Positions 10,408 to 21,755 of a DNA stretch of 64,000 nt are shown here, in pieces (the stretch's first letter is position 1; every line of letters begins with the position of its first letter). A model generated the notes under the pieces. It was given only the letters and a program-made list of their open reading frames with translations, made no database searches and had not been told where the DNA came from. The stretch is from contig NC_066342.1 in NCBI RefSeq assembly GCF_022539315.1, positions 16,323,346 through 16,387,345 of the forward strand. Reading direction: 5' to 3'. The translations under genes and the position numbers were made by a program. The stretch is from Serinus canaria. Taxonomy: Eukaryota; Chordata; Aves; Passeriformes; Fringillidae.

Positions 10408-11067
10408 TGTCTTGTGGTGACTTTATGATGCTGAATTGTATCCCCATTCATATGTTTAGCCCAGAAATACGTTTTGCACCTTTAAAACTAGATCTGAGAG
10501 TGAAGGGGAGGAGACATTAGAGATAAGAGCTTTCCTTCTCACAGACTGTGTTGTCTGCAGCACAGATATGTGGGAGAGAGCTCTCTGTGGGGATCCTGGG
10601 GGACATCCCCTGGGTTGGGAAAACACAAGAAGCTTCCCTCAAAAAAGCTGTTAAGACTCCATTGGTTCCTTCCCCTCTTCCTATGTCCCTGAGCCACTCC
10701 CTCCCTATTCCCTCATTGGCCCTTATCTTTGTACTGCCCCGAGACCAGGTTCACCCCCAGGGTCCCTCGGGAGAGGGAAAACCTGGACCCTCCATTTGTG
10801 TGTGCCTGGGACCTGAACATCTTAACGGGCAGCTGAATAAAACATCTGTGGATACCATGCAAAGGCCCTTTTTGCTTCCTTACCCTGGACTTTACTAGCA
10901 GCAATTCAGGCTGCAACAGCTCTCCTTTACTTTTAGTTAGTTTTTTGCTAGCTGATGCAGAGAAGCTCCCCGGACTGTGGTTTTTCTTTTTCTTGGAACT
11001 GTTCAAACCTGCTCTGGACTGAAAACCCAGAAAAAACAATGGGAGTTCACACCTGTGGCCCAGCAGA
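10408..11067 (+). mobile_element. 3' LTR of ERVL copy A, interrupted and truncated
   Basis: It starts TGTCTTGTGGTGAC directly after a polypurine tract. It follows the 5' LTR to the counterpart of CTGTGGCCCASCAG, then stops at 11067, where A-rich ERV-G sequence begins. An LTR at 10586-10918 interrupts it. Confidence 0.85.
10586..10918 (+). mobile_element. Solo LTR nested in copy A 3' LTR
   Basis: TGTGGGGATCC...GGCTGCAACA is flanked by a perfect 6-bp duplication GCTCTC (10580-10585 and 10919-10924). AATAAAAC lies near 10836. It is distantly similar to the LTR at 39995-40529 (early TGTGG, ATCCCC and GGAAAA blocks). Confidence 0.9.
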
Positions 11068-13097
11068 TTAAGATTAAAAGATTAAATTAAAATTTAGAGC
11101 CAGAAATCAGGCATTAATTTTTTTTTAATTTCTGTAGTCTAACAGAGATTAAGCTGGGAAAATAGGACACCAAGCAAGCAAGGAGAAATCCCTTGGGGGA
11201 AAGGGAAGCAGGAAAACATCAGTAGATATACCTCCAGATAGCCCCATAAAGGTATAATTGGCACAGGGGGAACATAACCTAACATGAAGAATAAAATTAA
11301 AATTATACATTATTGTATGATAGAATAAACTAAAATGAAAATAAGATCTAATAATTTATATTAGCCAAAGTACAGGTCCTTTTAGGGGTAGATATGCCAA
11401 GCTTTGAATATTCATGTGAATACTAAGGAACTATTTAGCCAAGAAGAAAGTGATTATGCAGCCTATTGGAAGGGGGAGGCTTCTTTAAAGGCAAAGGAAA
11501 GACTAGGATCTCTTATATCTTCTATCCCCTTCATATTCGCCAGTACCTAGGGTACCCCCTTTACCCCCTGACGGACCTAATAAAAATACCAGGGGAAGAC
11601 TGGTCCAACAAAATGAATCGAAAAATGCCAACCAAGCAGTGGGATAATATCCCCTTCAGGAAGTACCATTGGGAGAGGCACACAAGGGAATCGGGTTTAT
11701 AACTGCCCCACTTAATTCCTCCAAAGTGAGAACATTCAAAAAATAATTAAAAGGTCTACTAGAAGACCCCCTTAAACTATCAGAACAAGTAGATCAATTT
11801 TTGAGACCCAATGTTTATACCTAAGATGAAATGCAATCTATAACAAACCTTTTGTTTATACCTGAAGAAAAACAAATGATCCTAGCAGCAGATATGTGTC
11901 CTAGGGTGATGTTATGATGCTTGTATCCCCAATTTGTTTATGCTGGATGTTATATTCTGTGCCTTCAAGACTGGGTCTGACAGTAAATGTGGGGAGAAGA
12001 AGAAGCACGGAGATTCGTTATCAGCTGCACTCTCCCCCACAGTCTGCTGGAACATAGAACTCTGTTGTTGTCTGGGCACGGACAGGGCAGAACAGAACGC
12101 TCCTTTACTTTTTAGTTAGTTTAGCTAGCTGAGGCAGAGAAGGTTTCCCTGCATTGATTTTCATTCCCTTTTCTGGGAACCGTTCAAACCTGCTCTGGAA
12201 TGGGACCCGGGGAAACACCAACAGCTCACACTTTGTGGCCTACTGGTACTGGGGTCTACTCTGGGCAGCAGCCTTTCCCAGTGCCGGAGGGACTGATAAC
12301 AGAGTGACCATGCACAGGAGAGATATTCTGAATTTGTCATCTCTTCAGAGCAGTGAATGAGTTTTGTCATCTGGTATTGTTCATTTCTTGTGCTGGGGAG
12401 TGCTTGGCCTGTTAAATAAGCAGTTTTTATTCCACTTCTCTCTGAGGAAATTCTTCCCAAACCGGCTGGGGGGAGGGGCCGTATGGGTTTGCTTTCTGGG
12501 GGGGCCCTTTTGGGGGTTTTCTCCCAAATTTGCCCTAAACAAGGACAGTATGCAAATATGAGAAAGAACATACACACAGACTCCCTGTGGATCAGAAAAT
12601 ACCCTTGCAATGCCCTAATTAGGATCACAATAACCCCAGGGGAAGGCAAAACATGAAAGATTATAGAACATTAATAGTCAGGGGAATTAGAGAAGCTGCT
12701 CAACGAACTCAGAATGCCCATAAGGCATTTACTAAACAACAACAAAAAAAGAAGAGACCCCAGCTGAGTGGCTGGAGAGATTAAGAAAAAATATGAGACA
12801 ATATTCAGATATACACCTTGATACAGTAGCTGGAAAAGCTTTATTAAAGGTAACTTTTATCACTCATGCTTGGTCAGATATAAGAAAAAAGCTAGAAAAA
12901 TTAGATGAATGACAAGATAAGAGATCAAATACTCTGGTAAAGGAATCACAAAAAATATATGTCAGAAGAAGGGAAGAGAAAGCAAAGGCAAAAGCTAAAA
13001 TAATGGCAACTTCTATTCCCAGAGGAACCAGCATATAAGGACCCACTCTCCTAACTGAGACCCCAGTTGAGGCAAAATAAATGGAACAAGGGGGAAG
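11068..13097 (+). pseudogene. gag: gag of ERV-G, broken
   Basis: A matrix-like start lies near 11170. Capsid sequence follows at about 11540-11890, including a YPLTDLIKIPGEDWS-like stretch, and resumes after the solo LTR at 11897-12547. The later part (12655-13080) reads in one frame as REAAQRTQNAHKAFTKQQQ followed by a lysine-rich, coiled-coil-like tail with internal stops, as in gammaretroviral capsids. The CR1 at 13098 separates it from the nucleocapsid remnant at 17613. It is clearly non-coding today. Confidence 0.7.
11897..12547 (+). mobile_element. Solo ERVL LTR (copy A/B family) in ERV-G gag
   Basis: It begins TGTCCTAGGGTGATG and ends CTAAACAAGGACA. Flanks ATATG (11892-11896) and GTATG (12548-12552) form a 5-bp target duplication with one mismatch. 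A polyadenylation signal lies near 12414. Confidence 0.9.
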
Positions 13098-13269
13098 ATC
13101 ATAGAATCACAGAATCGCTAGGTTCGAAGAGACCTTAACTATCATCTAGTCCAACCCATGCCCTAACACCTCAACTAAACCATGGCACCGGGTGCCACAT
13201 CCAGTCTTTTTTTAAACACATCCAGGGATGTTGACTCCACCACCTCCCTGGGCAGGTAACTCCAGTACT

Positions 13270-16200
13270 TTACCACTCTTTCAGTAAAAACTTTTTCCTA
13301 ATATCCAACCTATATTTCCCTTGGCACAGCTGAACACTGTGTCCTCTTGTTCTGTCAGTTGCTGCCTGGAAAAAAAGACCAACCCCCACCTGACTACAAC
13401 CACCTTTTAGGTAGTTGTAAAGAACAATAAGGTCACCTCTGAATCTCCTTTTCTCCAGGCTAAACAACCCCAGCTCCCTCAGTCCTTCCTCATAGGGCTT
13501 TTGTTCCAAGCCCCTCAACAACTTTGTTGCCCTCCTCTGGATGCATTTAAGCCTCTTAACATCCTTCCCAAACTGAGGGGCCCAGAACTGGACACAGCAT
13601 TCAAGGTGCACCCTCACCAGTGCCAAGTACAGAGGAAGGATGACTTCCCTGGTCCTGCTGGCCACACTATTCCTGATACAGGCCAGGATGCCGTTGGCCT
13701 TCTTAGCCACCAGGGCACACTGCCAATTCATGTTCAGTCAGCTGTAGACCAGTACCCCCAAGTCCCTTTCTGCCTGGGAACTGTCCAGCCATACTGTCCT
13801 CAGCCTATAATGCTGCAGGGGGTTATTGTGTCCCAAATGCAGGACTCGGCACTTGAACCTATTAAACTTCATCTTATTGGACTCTATCCACCCATACAAA
13901 TGTTCCAGGTCTCTCTGCAGAGCCCTCCTAGCTTCCAACAGATTGACACATTATCTTAGCTTAGTGACGTCTGCAAATTTACTAATAGTAGACTCAATAC
14001 CCTCATCCATGTCAGGGGTTGAAACAGGGGGTTGGAAATTCAACTTGGGGTAGAAACCAATTTTGGGTTTTTCTTTAGTCTTTTAACTTGTGTGCTCACA
14101 AAAAGGCCTGCAGTGAGAACAAAGGAGACTCAAGGCTACTCAGAAAGGAATGAAACCATCCAAAATGAAGAGAGATAAGAAGAGGCCCCTCACTCACCTT
14201 GAGACTGAAGCAGACAAAAAAACTGAATCTGGGTTATAAACACCACATTACAACTACATGACTGAAAAATTGCGCAGGCTCATAAAATTGATAAGACAGT
14301 TTCATGCATATGCATAGGTCTTTTATGCATATGCAACAGGTTAGGGAATAAAGGAGACTTGGGAATTTTCAGGGGTGCGCATGTCCTTGGGGAGCATGCG
14401 TCCAGGGCTGAAATAAATCAAACCGGCTTTACAACTTTTACAAGATGTGGAGGTTTTTTTCTGCACAGCATCAATAAAAATATTGAACAGAACCGGACTC
14501 AGCACAGACCCTTGAGGGACACCACCAGTGACTGGCTGCCAATTGGATGCAGCACTGTTCACCACCACTCTCTGGGCCTGGCCATCCAGCCCGTTCTTAA
14601 CCCAGTAAAGAGTGGTCCTGTCCAAGCCGTGGGCTGCCTGCTTTTCCAGCAGTGTGCTGTGGGAGACAGTGTCAAAGGCCTCGCTGAAGTCCAAATAGAC
14701 AACATCCACAGCCTTTCCCGCATCCACCAGGTGGGTCACCTGGTCATAAAAAGAGACCAGGATGGTCAAACATGACATATTCCTCCTAAACCCATGCTGG
14801 CTGGGTCTGATACACTGGCCATCCTGTAAGTGCTGAGTGATGACACTCATTATAAACTGTTCCATTACCTTACTGGGTAGTGAGGTCAGGCAAACTGGCC
14901 TATAATTACCAGGATCCTCCTTCCCAACCTTTTTGTGAATGGGCGTCACATTGGCCAACTTCCAGTCATCTGGAACCTCACCAGTGAGCCAAGACTGTTA
15001 TTAAATGATGGAAAGTGGCTTCTCAAGCTCATCTACCAGCTCCCTCATCACCCTGGGATGGATCCAATCTGGTTCCATAGATTTATGAACAGCCAAGTGG
15101 TTCAGCAGTTCTCTGACTGCCTCCTTCTGGATAGCAGGGGGACCATTCTGCTCCCTGACACCATCTACCATCTCAGAAGGACAGTTGTCCTGGGGACAAG
15201 CCATGTTCCCACTAAAGACAGAGGCAAAGAAGGCATTAAACACATGCGTCTTCTCATCTGCAGTTACGAAGTTCCCTCCCTCATCCAACAGAGAACTGAG
15301 GTTGGTCTTACCCTTCCTTTTGCTATTAACATATCTGTAAAAACATTTTTTATTATCCTTTACAGAATTGCCAAATTATTTTTGAACTGAGCTTTGGCCT
15401 CCCTAATTTTTTCCTACATGCCCTAGCAACCCCCTAAATATTTCCTGAGAGACCTGGCCCTCCTTTCAAAGATGATACATCTTTTTTTTACTCCGAAGTT
15501 CCTTCAAAACCTCCTTGCCCATCCAGCCTGGATGTTTGCCTTGTTGACTCATCTTTTGGCACACAGGGACAGTCTGTTCCTGTGCCCTCAAGATCTGTTT
15601 TGAAGCACACCCACCTTTCCTGGACTCCTTTGTTTTTAAGGGCTGCATCTCAAGGAACTCCCTGAATAATTCTCCTAAATAAGCCAAGTCTGCCCTCCGG
15701 AAGTCCAAGGTAAAAGTCTTATTGATGTTCCTCCTTTCACCAAATATTGAGAATTCTATAATTTCATGATCACTATGCCCCAAGCGGCCTCCAACCACCA
15801 CATCTCCCCCCAGCCCATCTCGATTTGCAAACAACAGGTCTAACATAGTCCCTCCCTTGGTGGGCTCACCCACCAGCTGCAACAAAAAGTTGTCTTCCAC
15901 ACACTCTAAGAACTTCCTGGACTGCCTCTTTTCTGCTGTATTAAGTTCCCAGCAGATGTCTGGTAGGTTGAAGTCATCTACAAGAACAACGGCTGGCGAT
16001 CCTGAAACATTCTCCAGCTGCTTATAGAATAAGTTGTCTACCTCTTCTTCCTGATTGGGTGGACAATAACAGACACCCAGTAGGATGTCAGCCTTGTTGG
16101 CCTTCCCCTTAATTCTTACCCATAGGCATTCAATTTCATCATCATTAGTTTCAATACCCATGGCATCAAAAGCCTCCCTAAATACAGGGCCACCCCTCCA

Positions 16201-16711
16201 CCTCTTCCTCTTTTACTCTCTCTCTCAAAGAGCTTGTAGCCATCCAGTGTAGCACGCCAGTTATGTGAGCTGTCCCACCATGTTTCCGTGATGGCAACTA
16301 CAGCATAGCATTGCTGGTGCACCAGGGCTTCCAGCTCATCTTGTTTGTTACCCATGCTGTGTGCATTGGTATACATGCACCTCAGCTGGGCTACTGATTT
16401 CACCCCTAACTCGAGCTTACCACCCTTGGGCTTGCTTCCAGACAGCCCAGCTGCATCTGCTTCCCCCTTCAAACCTAGTTTAAAGCCCTCTCAATGAGTT
16501 CTGCCAGTTCACGAGCTGAAATTCTTCTGGTCTTAACAGAGAGATGCAACCCATCCAGTTCCAGCAGGCCAGGTGTCATAAAAGTTGCCCCATGATGAAA
16601 GAACCCAAAATTCTGCTCATGACACCAACCCTTGAGCCACTTGTTGACAATGTGGGCTCTCCTATTCTTTTCACCATTTTTCTCTGCCATGAAAGGGACT
16701 GAGTAGAACAC
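13270..16711 (-). pseudogene. CR1 ORF2, endonuclease-reverse transcriptase, broken
   Basis: On the minus strand the order is: endonuclease at about 16711-15466, with TETWWDSSHNWRATLDGYKL and the DDFNLPDICW and LGHSDHEIIEF regions; reverse transcriptase at 14958-14470, with [14 protein letters not shown] and [18 protein letters not shown]; then, past an insertion at 14469-14014, the C-terminal part at 13938-13270, with KFNRFKCRVLHLG. The FADDTKLG-type catalytic motif should fall at the insertion edge and is damaged. Such proteins nick the target DNA and copy LINE RNA into it. Several frame breaks make this copy inactive. Confidence 0.85.
14014..14469 (+). mobile_element. LTR-like insertion in CR1 reverse transcriptase
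   Basis: CR1 sequence is continuous on both sides (CATCCATGTC then ATCAATAAAAATATT). The 456 bp between are foreign and contain TTATAAAC-type and AATAAAGG (near 14349) signals. TGAAACAGGGGG...CTTTTACA (14021 to about 14442) could be the LTR proper. No clear duplication was found. Confidence 0.55.
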
Positions 16712-16777
16712 TACCTGTGCTCCTGCCCTATCAACTACTTGACCCAGTCCCGTAAAGTCTCTTTTAATTGCCCTGAC

Positions 16778-17243
16778 TGTTGCAGTGTGATGTCATAGCT
16801 TGCCTCACTTATCCTGGTCCTTTCCCAGGCGCCAATCACCTCTCCTTTCCTCCACCCTGCCCCCTGCTGAGCGCTGTCTGTCAGTCCTGGCATTCCAGAA
16901 GGGCATCAAGTGATTGGCAGAATTCAAAAGATGCCTTACACCCCTGGAGGACATTGGGCCATCCAGATGTCATTTGTCCTTTAAGACTTCCCCCCCTGTA
17001 CCTGGTTGGTAGCCCCCCGTGCCCCTTCCCTCCCCCTCTCCCCGGGGTTAAAAGGAACAGCAACCATGCAGTTCGGGAGTTCTGTTGGAGTTGTTACTGG
17101 ATTCAGAGGCCTGTGGGCCAGGAATAAAGCTCTGGATCGAAACCCTCCAGCAGAACCGACTCCTTTCCTTCACCATCACCTTAAAGTTTGTCTGCCAGAG
17201 GTAAACCTGAGCTCCTGCATGTTTTGACTTGCCTCCATGCGCC
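16778..17243 (+). mobile_element. Probable solo LTR in CR1 5' half
   Basis: Between CR1 endonuclease and esterase-like regions lies GC-rich sequence starting TGTGATGTCATAGC, with AATAAAGC near 17127 and an end near GAGCTCCTGCA. The boundaries are approximate. The next 130 bp also match poorly to CR1, so the insertion may extend to about 17370. Confidence 0.5.
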
Positions 17244-17418
17244 CAGATGCAGCATCCAGATGGCCAAAAGGTGTCTCTGAGGTGAAATCACCATAGTTGC
17301 CGCCTTTGGTCAAGCAGCAAGGGCCAGACAAGCCCAGGCACGTCCCATCTGGCTATATTGGTATTATTCCAATACCTGACTGTCCTCTTTTCAATCTCAT
17401 CACTGCCAGCCTGGAGTA

Positions 17419-17673
17419 TCAGCAGTGGTTAATAATCAGCCTGGGAAATCTCTCAGTGATATCCCATACCCGGGCCCCAGGGAGGCAGCAGACCTCTCTG
17501 TGGGGTGGATCCGGTTGACATATGGGGCCCTCTGTTCCCCTCAGAAGAGAGTCGCCTACTATGACTACCCTTCTTTTCTTTTTAACGTTAGGGGTGGTGA
17601 TCCGTCTGACAGATAAATAGAACAGAGCTCCATAAGAAAAAGTCCCTAAAAAAAGAAAAGTTGAACCTAACAA
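17419..17673 (-). pseudogene. CR1 esterase-like region (GDSL motif)
   Basis: The minus strand encodes KKRRVVIVGDSLLRGTEGPI followed by REVCCLPGARVWDITERFPR, the SGNH/GDSL-hydrolase-like block of CR1 elements. The GDS nucleophile motif is intact, but the frame stops soon after. The 5' end of the CR1 lies near 17612, so the upstream codons of this open frame are ERV-G sequence read by chance. Confidence 0.75.
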
Positions 17674-18926
17674 CCAAGGCCCAATCTGTCACTATTTAAA
17701 AGAAATTAGGCATTTAAGGCATAACTGCCCACAGAGAGAAAAGGACCTGAAAATTTTTAAAGAAGCTCAAAACACAAATGAAAAGGGATATCTAGAACTC
17801 TACCTCCTGGGGTCCAAATATCAACAAGAACTCTTAATAACTTTAAAAGTAGGTCCCCAGGAGGAGGAATTTAAATTTTTAGTAGATACAAGGGCTAAGA
17901 AGGCATGTGTTTGTAGAATCCCAAAAAGATGTGAAAAAAACCAAAATAGAATTCAATTAGTAGGGGCAAAAGGAGAAAGAGTTAAAGCAGCAGTTATAAA
18001 ACATGTAATATTTGAAGAAACAAACAAAATAGGGATGGGAGATGTTTTATTAGTACCAGGAGCAAGATATAATTTGCTGGGGAGGAATTTGCAAGCGCAA
18101 TTAAATATCAGAGGGCTTTCAGAGGGAGAGAAAATTGTAGTCAAACTCCTCCAATTAAAAGAAAAAGATAAAAAACAAATTTAAAAAATAGTTTAGGCCA
18201 AGCCTGAAAATAAAGGCAAGTTAAACATAACCCCTATAGCAATTAAATTTAACAAAGATTACCCAATTTGAGTAAGGCAATACCCACTTACTTTAGAAAG
18301 AAAAGAAGGGTTGCAAAAAGTAATTAAAGAATTACTTAAAGATGGAACTTTAGAGCAGTGCATGTCTCCCCACAATACACCTATATAACCAATAAAAAAA
18401 ATCAGATAGAACCTACTGGCTTGTCCAAGATCTGAGAGAAATAAATAAAAGAACTATAGATCGATATCCAATAGCACCCAATCCCTATACACTATTAAGT
18501 AAAATTCCCCCATGACATCAATAGTTTGGTGTAATAGACCTCAAAGATGACTTTTGGGCTTGTCCTCTAGCAAAAGAAAGTAAAGATATATTTGCTTTCG
18601 AATTGAAAGATCCCAATACAGTGAAAAAGCAACTCAGACCAAATTACCCCAAAAATTTACCAAATCCCATCATTTATTTAGACAAACTTTAGAAGAGGTA
18701 GTACAACTTTTCCCTACTGTACTTGAAGTAAAACTTATCCAATATATTGATGATTTACTTATCTCGGGGGAAGATAAAGTCCAAGAATTTACCATAAAGT
18801 TACAAAATTTTTAAGAGAACCAAAGACATAAAATATCAAAAGAGAAACTTCAATTTGTAGAAAATAAAATAAAATACTTAAGGCATATAAGTAGCCAAAG
18901 GAACCAGCGACTGAATCCTAAAAGGA
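17613..18926 (+). pseudogene. pol: ERV-G nucleocapsid, protease and reverse transcriptase, broken
   Basis: A decayed zinc knuckle (CHYLKEIRHLRHNCP) sits near 17690-17735, missing its second Cys. Protease follows, with LVDTRAK in place of LVDTGAE at 17879-17899; both changes are G to A. The segment GDVLLVPGARYNLLGRNLQ lies near 18040-18090. Reverse transcriptase starts near 18270 and reaches YIDDLL at 18743-18760. It is interrupted at 18926 by an LTR and resumes at 21756. Many TAG, TGA and TAA codons interrupt it. Confidence 0.8.
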
Positions 18927-19514
18927 TGTCATGGTTTGGAATGGGAGGAAATTCAGGGGAGTGATGCAAAGCTTTTTGTGTAACTGACAGTGTTGAACCA
19001 CTGAGAAGCTGGACAGGTCTCTGTGAAACACATGTTAAAGGGGAAAAAAGCCGGGAACTCTCTCTTTTTCCGGTCGGTGGGGAGGTGGCAGGCCCCGGCC
19101 CCCCTGTCTAGGCCAGGCCGGGCCTGGCGGTCCTGCCGCGGGCCGGGCTCCTTCCCCCCTCCCCGGTCCGCCCGCCATCCCACCCTCCCCTCCCATCGGC
19201 TCCGGTCTGGGTGGGCCGGGCTCCAGCAGCTGCTGGACAGGAAGACGGGGGAGGCTGCGGAGCCCTGGCCGGAGCAGGGCTGGCCGCGGCTCTGAAGATC
19301 TTGCTGTCAGGCTCTCTCCCCCAGCGCAGCTGACTAGAGACCCCTGCAGCCCATGTAGAAAACCAAAAACCAACCATGAGGCCGATCCTGACACAGCCCA
19401 GCCGCAGCTCCCTGTCACAAGTTACCGGCGGGTCAGGTAGGCCTCAGGCGTGATGTTAACCCTTTCAGTGCTTCAATCCTCCCTCGAGTGAGAGAAAGGA
19501 ACAAGATGCAAGCA

Positions 19515-20849
19515 TGTAAAAGAACAACATGTAGTATATGATATAGATAATTCATGCTTTGGAAACTGTATAAAAATTATAAAGATCCAACCATGCCTCT
19601 GACCCCCATGGCCAGAAGCAGGGCTTTTCCTTTCAAAAGATTTCCCGGACTCGACCACATAAAATCATGGCCATTAACGAGTGAATGAGTCTTTCCTGGG
19701 TGATCAGCGACCATTTCCCAGGAATGTCCAGAACATTCACCGAACAACACCTGGGAGAGATTACATTGAAGAACAGCGAAGTCCTGGCTACAACTTGTTA
19801 TGAACAAAAAAAAGGTTACCGTTTTTTTTTTAAGAGAAGGAGCAGCAGAGGAGTTTTTGAGTTGATCTGAGAGTTGACCGTGTGCCAAGAGTTTTTTGTT
19901 AGTGAAATGCTGTAACCGCCAGTTAAGTATCCTTAAGTATCGCCATTTGACTCTCTATTGTGGAGGATTCTTGTTTTCCAGCACCACCCTAGTCTGTTGC
20001 CAGGAGGATGACAACTCCCCCTCCACGGTGGGGAGAGGGGGATATTTGCATCTCAGGAGACATGCAAATTTACCCCCAAACCCAGACTACCTTGGGACAG
20101 GACCTTTACCAAATCCTGGAAAATACCCCAAAAGAGGCAAGCTGAAGCAGATTTAAAAGGTCAGAGTGGTGTCTGGACAGCAGGGCCGAGGTCTGAAGCC
20201 GGCAGAGACGCTTGAAAACCTCGGTCACTCCTCGCCCCAACTACAAACGATGCCAGTCAGACCCAGGACCCGCTGAACTGACAACCCAAACTGAGAAAGC
20301 CTGGGTATACCCCACTGCCTTGCGAGGACAGGACTCCCGGCTCTTCCCCCTTGGGGACAGAGCTGCAAATCCTCCTCTTCTGATTCACTGCTGGGAGCGG
20401 CGCGGATCTGCCAAAACCCTCATTTTTGAGCTGATCACTTTAATAAAGGCATTAAAAGGAGGAGAATCTCCTGCCCTGTTTATTTCAAACTGAAAAGAAG
20501 ATTATTTCGAGGAGCCCAGACAGCCATCCAAACCTATGGACTGACTTTTGTACGGGACTGAATCTGCATAGTTCCCGTTATACATATGTAGGAACTTACA
20601 GAAATCTTAGGTCATTTCTGCTCCAGGCAGAATGAACTGTATATAAGCTGGCTACTTGGAGCAGTTGGTGTGAAACTCTGGGGAGACGCTGACACTACGT
20701 CGGTTTGACCCAAGTTCACCCAGCGTCAAAGTCCGGGGTGGACGCTGTCTTGGCTGTGGCGGTTTTATAATATTCTATTTTTTGGTTGTCGATCTAATAA
20801 ATTTATAAATTACTTTTACAAATTTGGCTACTAATTTGATCATTTACAA
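19515..20849 (+). mobile_element. LTR nested in the long LTR
   Basis: It contains the CTGGGGAGACGCTGACACT region and AATAAATTTATAAATT near 20800. It is homologous in inverted orientation to 58294-58958. Flanks CAAGCA and CAAACA suggest a 6-bp duplication with one change, so the ends are good to a few bases. Without the inner LTR it is about 640 bp. Confidence 0.7.
19796..20487 (+). mobile_element. LTR nested third-deep (LTR in LTR in LTR)
   Basis: TGTTATGAAC...TTTATTTCA is flanked by a 4-bp duplication AACT (19792-19795 and 20488-20491). It sits exactly where the inverted relative at 58294-58958 is continuous (GGCTACAGCTGAAAGG). AATAAAGGC near 20442 is a polyadenylation signal. A 4-bp duplication fits class I. 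Confidence 0.85.
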
Positions 20850-21755
20850 CAAACATGAAGACATCAAGGTCAGAGAGGAAGAAGTTAAGTCCCAGATGGG
20901 AGGGTTGAGGAGATGCCTTGTTTTTGGAGCTGAAATCCTCTTGTAAGCTATGGAGAAAAGACTCTTTCCTTATAACGCATGAAACTATGGGGAGAATAAA
21001 GTGTTCAAATTGATATCAAGTAAAGGCCTCCATGTTAAAGTAAGCAGATGTTGAAAGGGCTGTGATCCCATGAGAAGTCTGAACAGAGAAAGAGAGAAGA
21101 GTAGTCCTGTGCTTCCAGGAGAAGAAGATCTCTGTTCCCAGGGATGGAGATGATTTTAGAAAAAGATAATGAGAACTTTTGCCTTTGAACAGCTCATCTT
21201 TAAAACAATACCCCATAAGTTGACATGGCCCATTGACAAGATGTGGGAAGGCTTATAGAAATGGGAAGGACTTCGCGATGGCAGGGTTCCCTGGGCAGCT
21301 GCAATTCATAACAAAATTGAGAGCCACAGGAGAACTGTTTTCTTTCTTCTTGTGGAGAAGTTTCCATAACCTTAACAAGAGGGACTTCTCTCCCTAAGTG
21401 AACTGAAGAAAGACTATTTTAGAGGTGGTAAACTGACAGGAAATTTTAGGTTTTGTTTCTTTACATTGTCAGTGAGAAAGAAAAGGTTGTGGGGGAGGAG
21501 AAGTGTTCTGTAGGGTTTGTTTTGATTTTTTTTTCCCCCCCTCTTTTTCTTTTGCTTGCCTTTAATAAAATTTTCTTTATACCCTTTTAAAGTCTTGAGC
21601 CTGCTTTGCCTTTCTCCTAATCCTATCCCACAGCAGGAAATGAGTGCTTTGGTGATTGGCCAGCACTGACGCCCACCACACTCATTAGTGCATTGGTTGG
21701 GGAAATATCAAAATTGGGAAATCTGAAATTGGCAAACTAAAACCACTACAAAGGA

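Larger units (their letters stand above)
2877..11067 (+). mobile_element. ERVL-type provirus copy A, degraded
   Basis: Order: 5' LTR, Lys-type primer site, leader, gag, protease, reverse transcriptase, RNase H, integrase, polypurine tract, 3' LTR. There is no env; integrase is followed at once by the tract ATGGGGATAAGGGATGAAA at 10389-10407. Compared with copy B it has many substitutions, stops and small indels. It carries four later LTR insertions (6508-6956, 7155-7742, 9051-9391, 10586-10918). Its 3' LTR is cut off at 11067, where ERV-G sequence begins. The env-less layout, spuma-like pol and the 5-bp target duplication of its relative B suggest class III (ERVL), although the primer site is of a type best known from betaretroviruses. 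Confidence 0.85.
13098..17612 (-). mobile_element. CR1 LINE, near full length, minus strand
   Basis: The 3' end is at 13098 with the CR1 octamer-like tail (ATCATAGAATCACAGAATC on the plus strand). Going up the minus strand it encodes the reverse transcriptase C-terminus, reverse transcriptase palm and fingers, endonuclease and an esterase-like region with GDSLLRGTE near 17540. It is inserted into ERV-G between capsid and nucleocapsid. Two blocks interrupt it (14014-14469 and about 16778-17243). Stops and shifts disable it. Confidence 0.9.
18927..21750 (+). mobile_element. Long LTR (about 1.48 kb) in ERV-G pol, carrying nested LTRs
   Basis: It runs TGTCATGGTTTGG...ACCACTACA, flanked by a perfect 5-bp duplication AAGGA (18922-18926 and 21751-21755). 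Without the nested LTR at 19515-20849 it is about 1,483 bp, close to its relative at 32657-34110 (1,454 bp). The two share the block around GAAGAAGATCTCTGTTC and the T-rich polyadenylation region (TAATAAAATTTTC near 21563). The 5-bp duplication fits ERVL-type integration. Confidence 0.85.

Noticed and set aside
13501..14775. Plus-strand frames of 138-152 codons
   Set aside because: They are antisense shadows of the CR1 reverse transcriptase on the minus strand.
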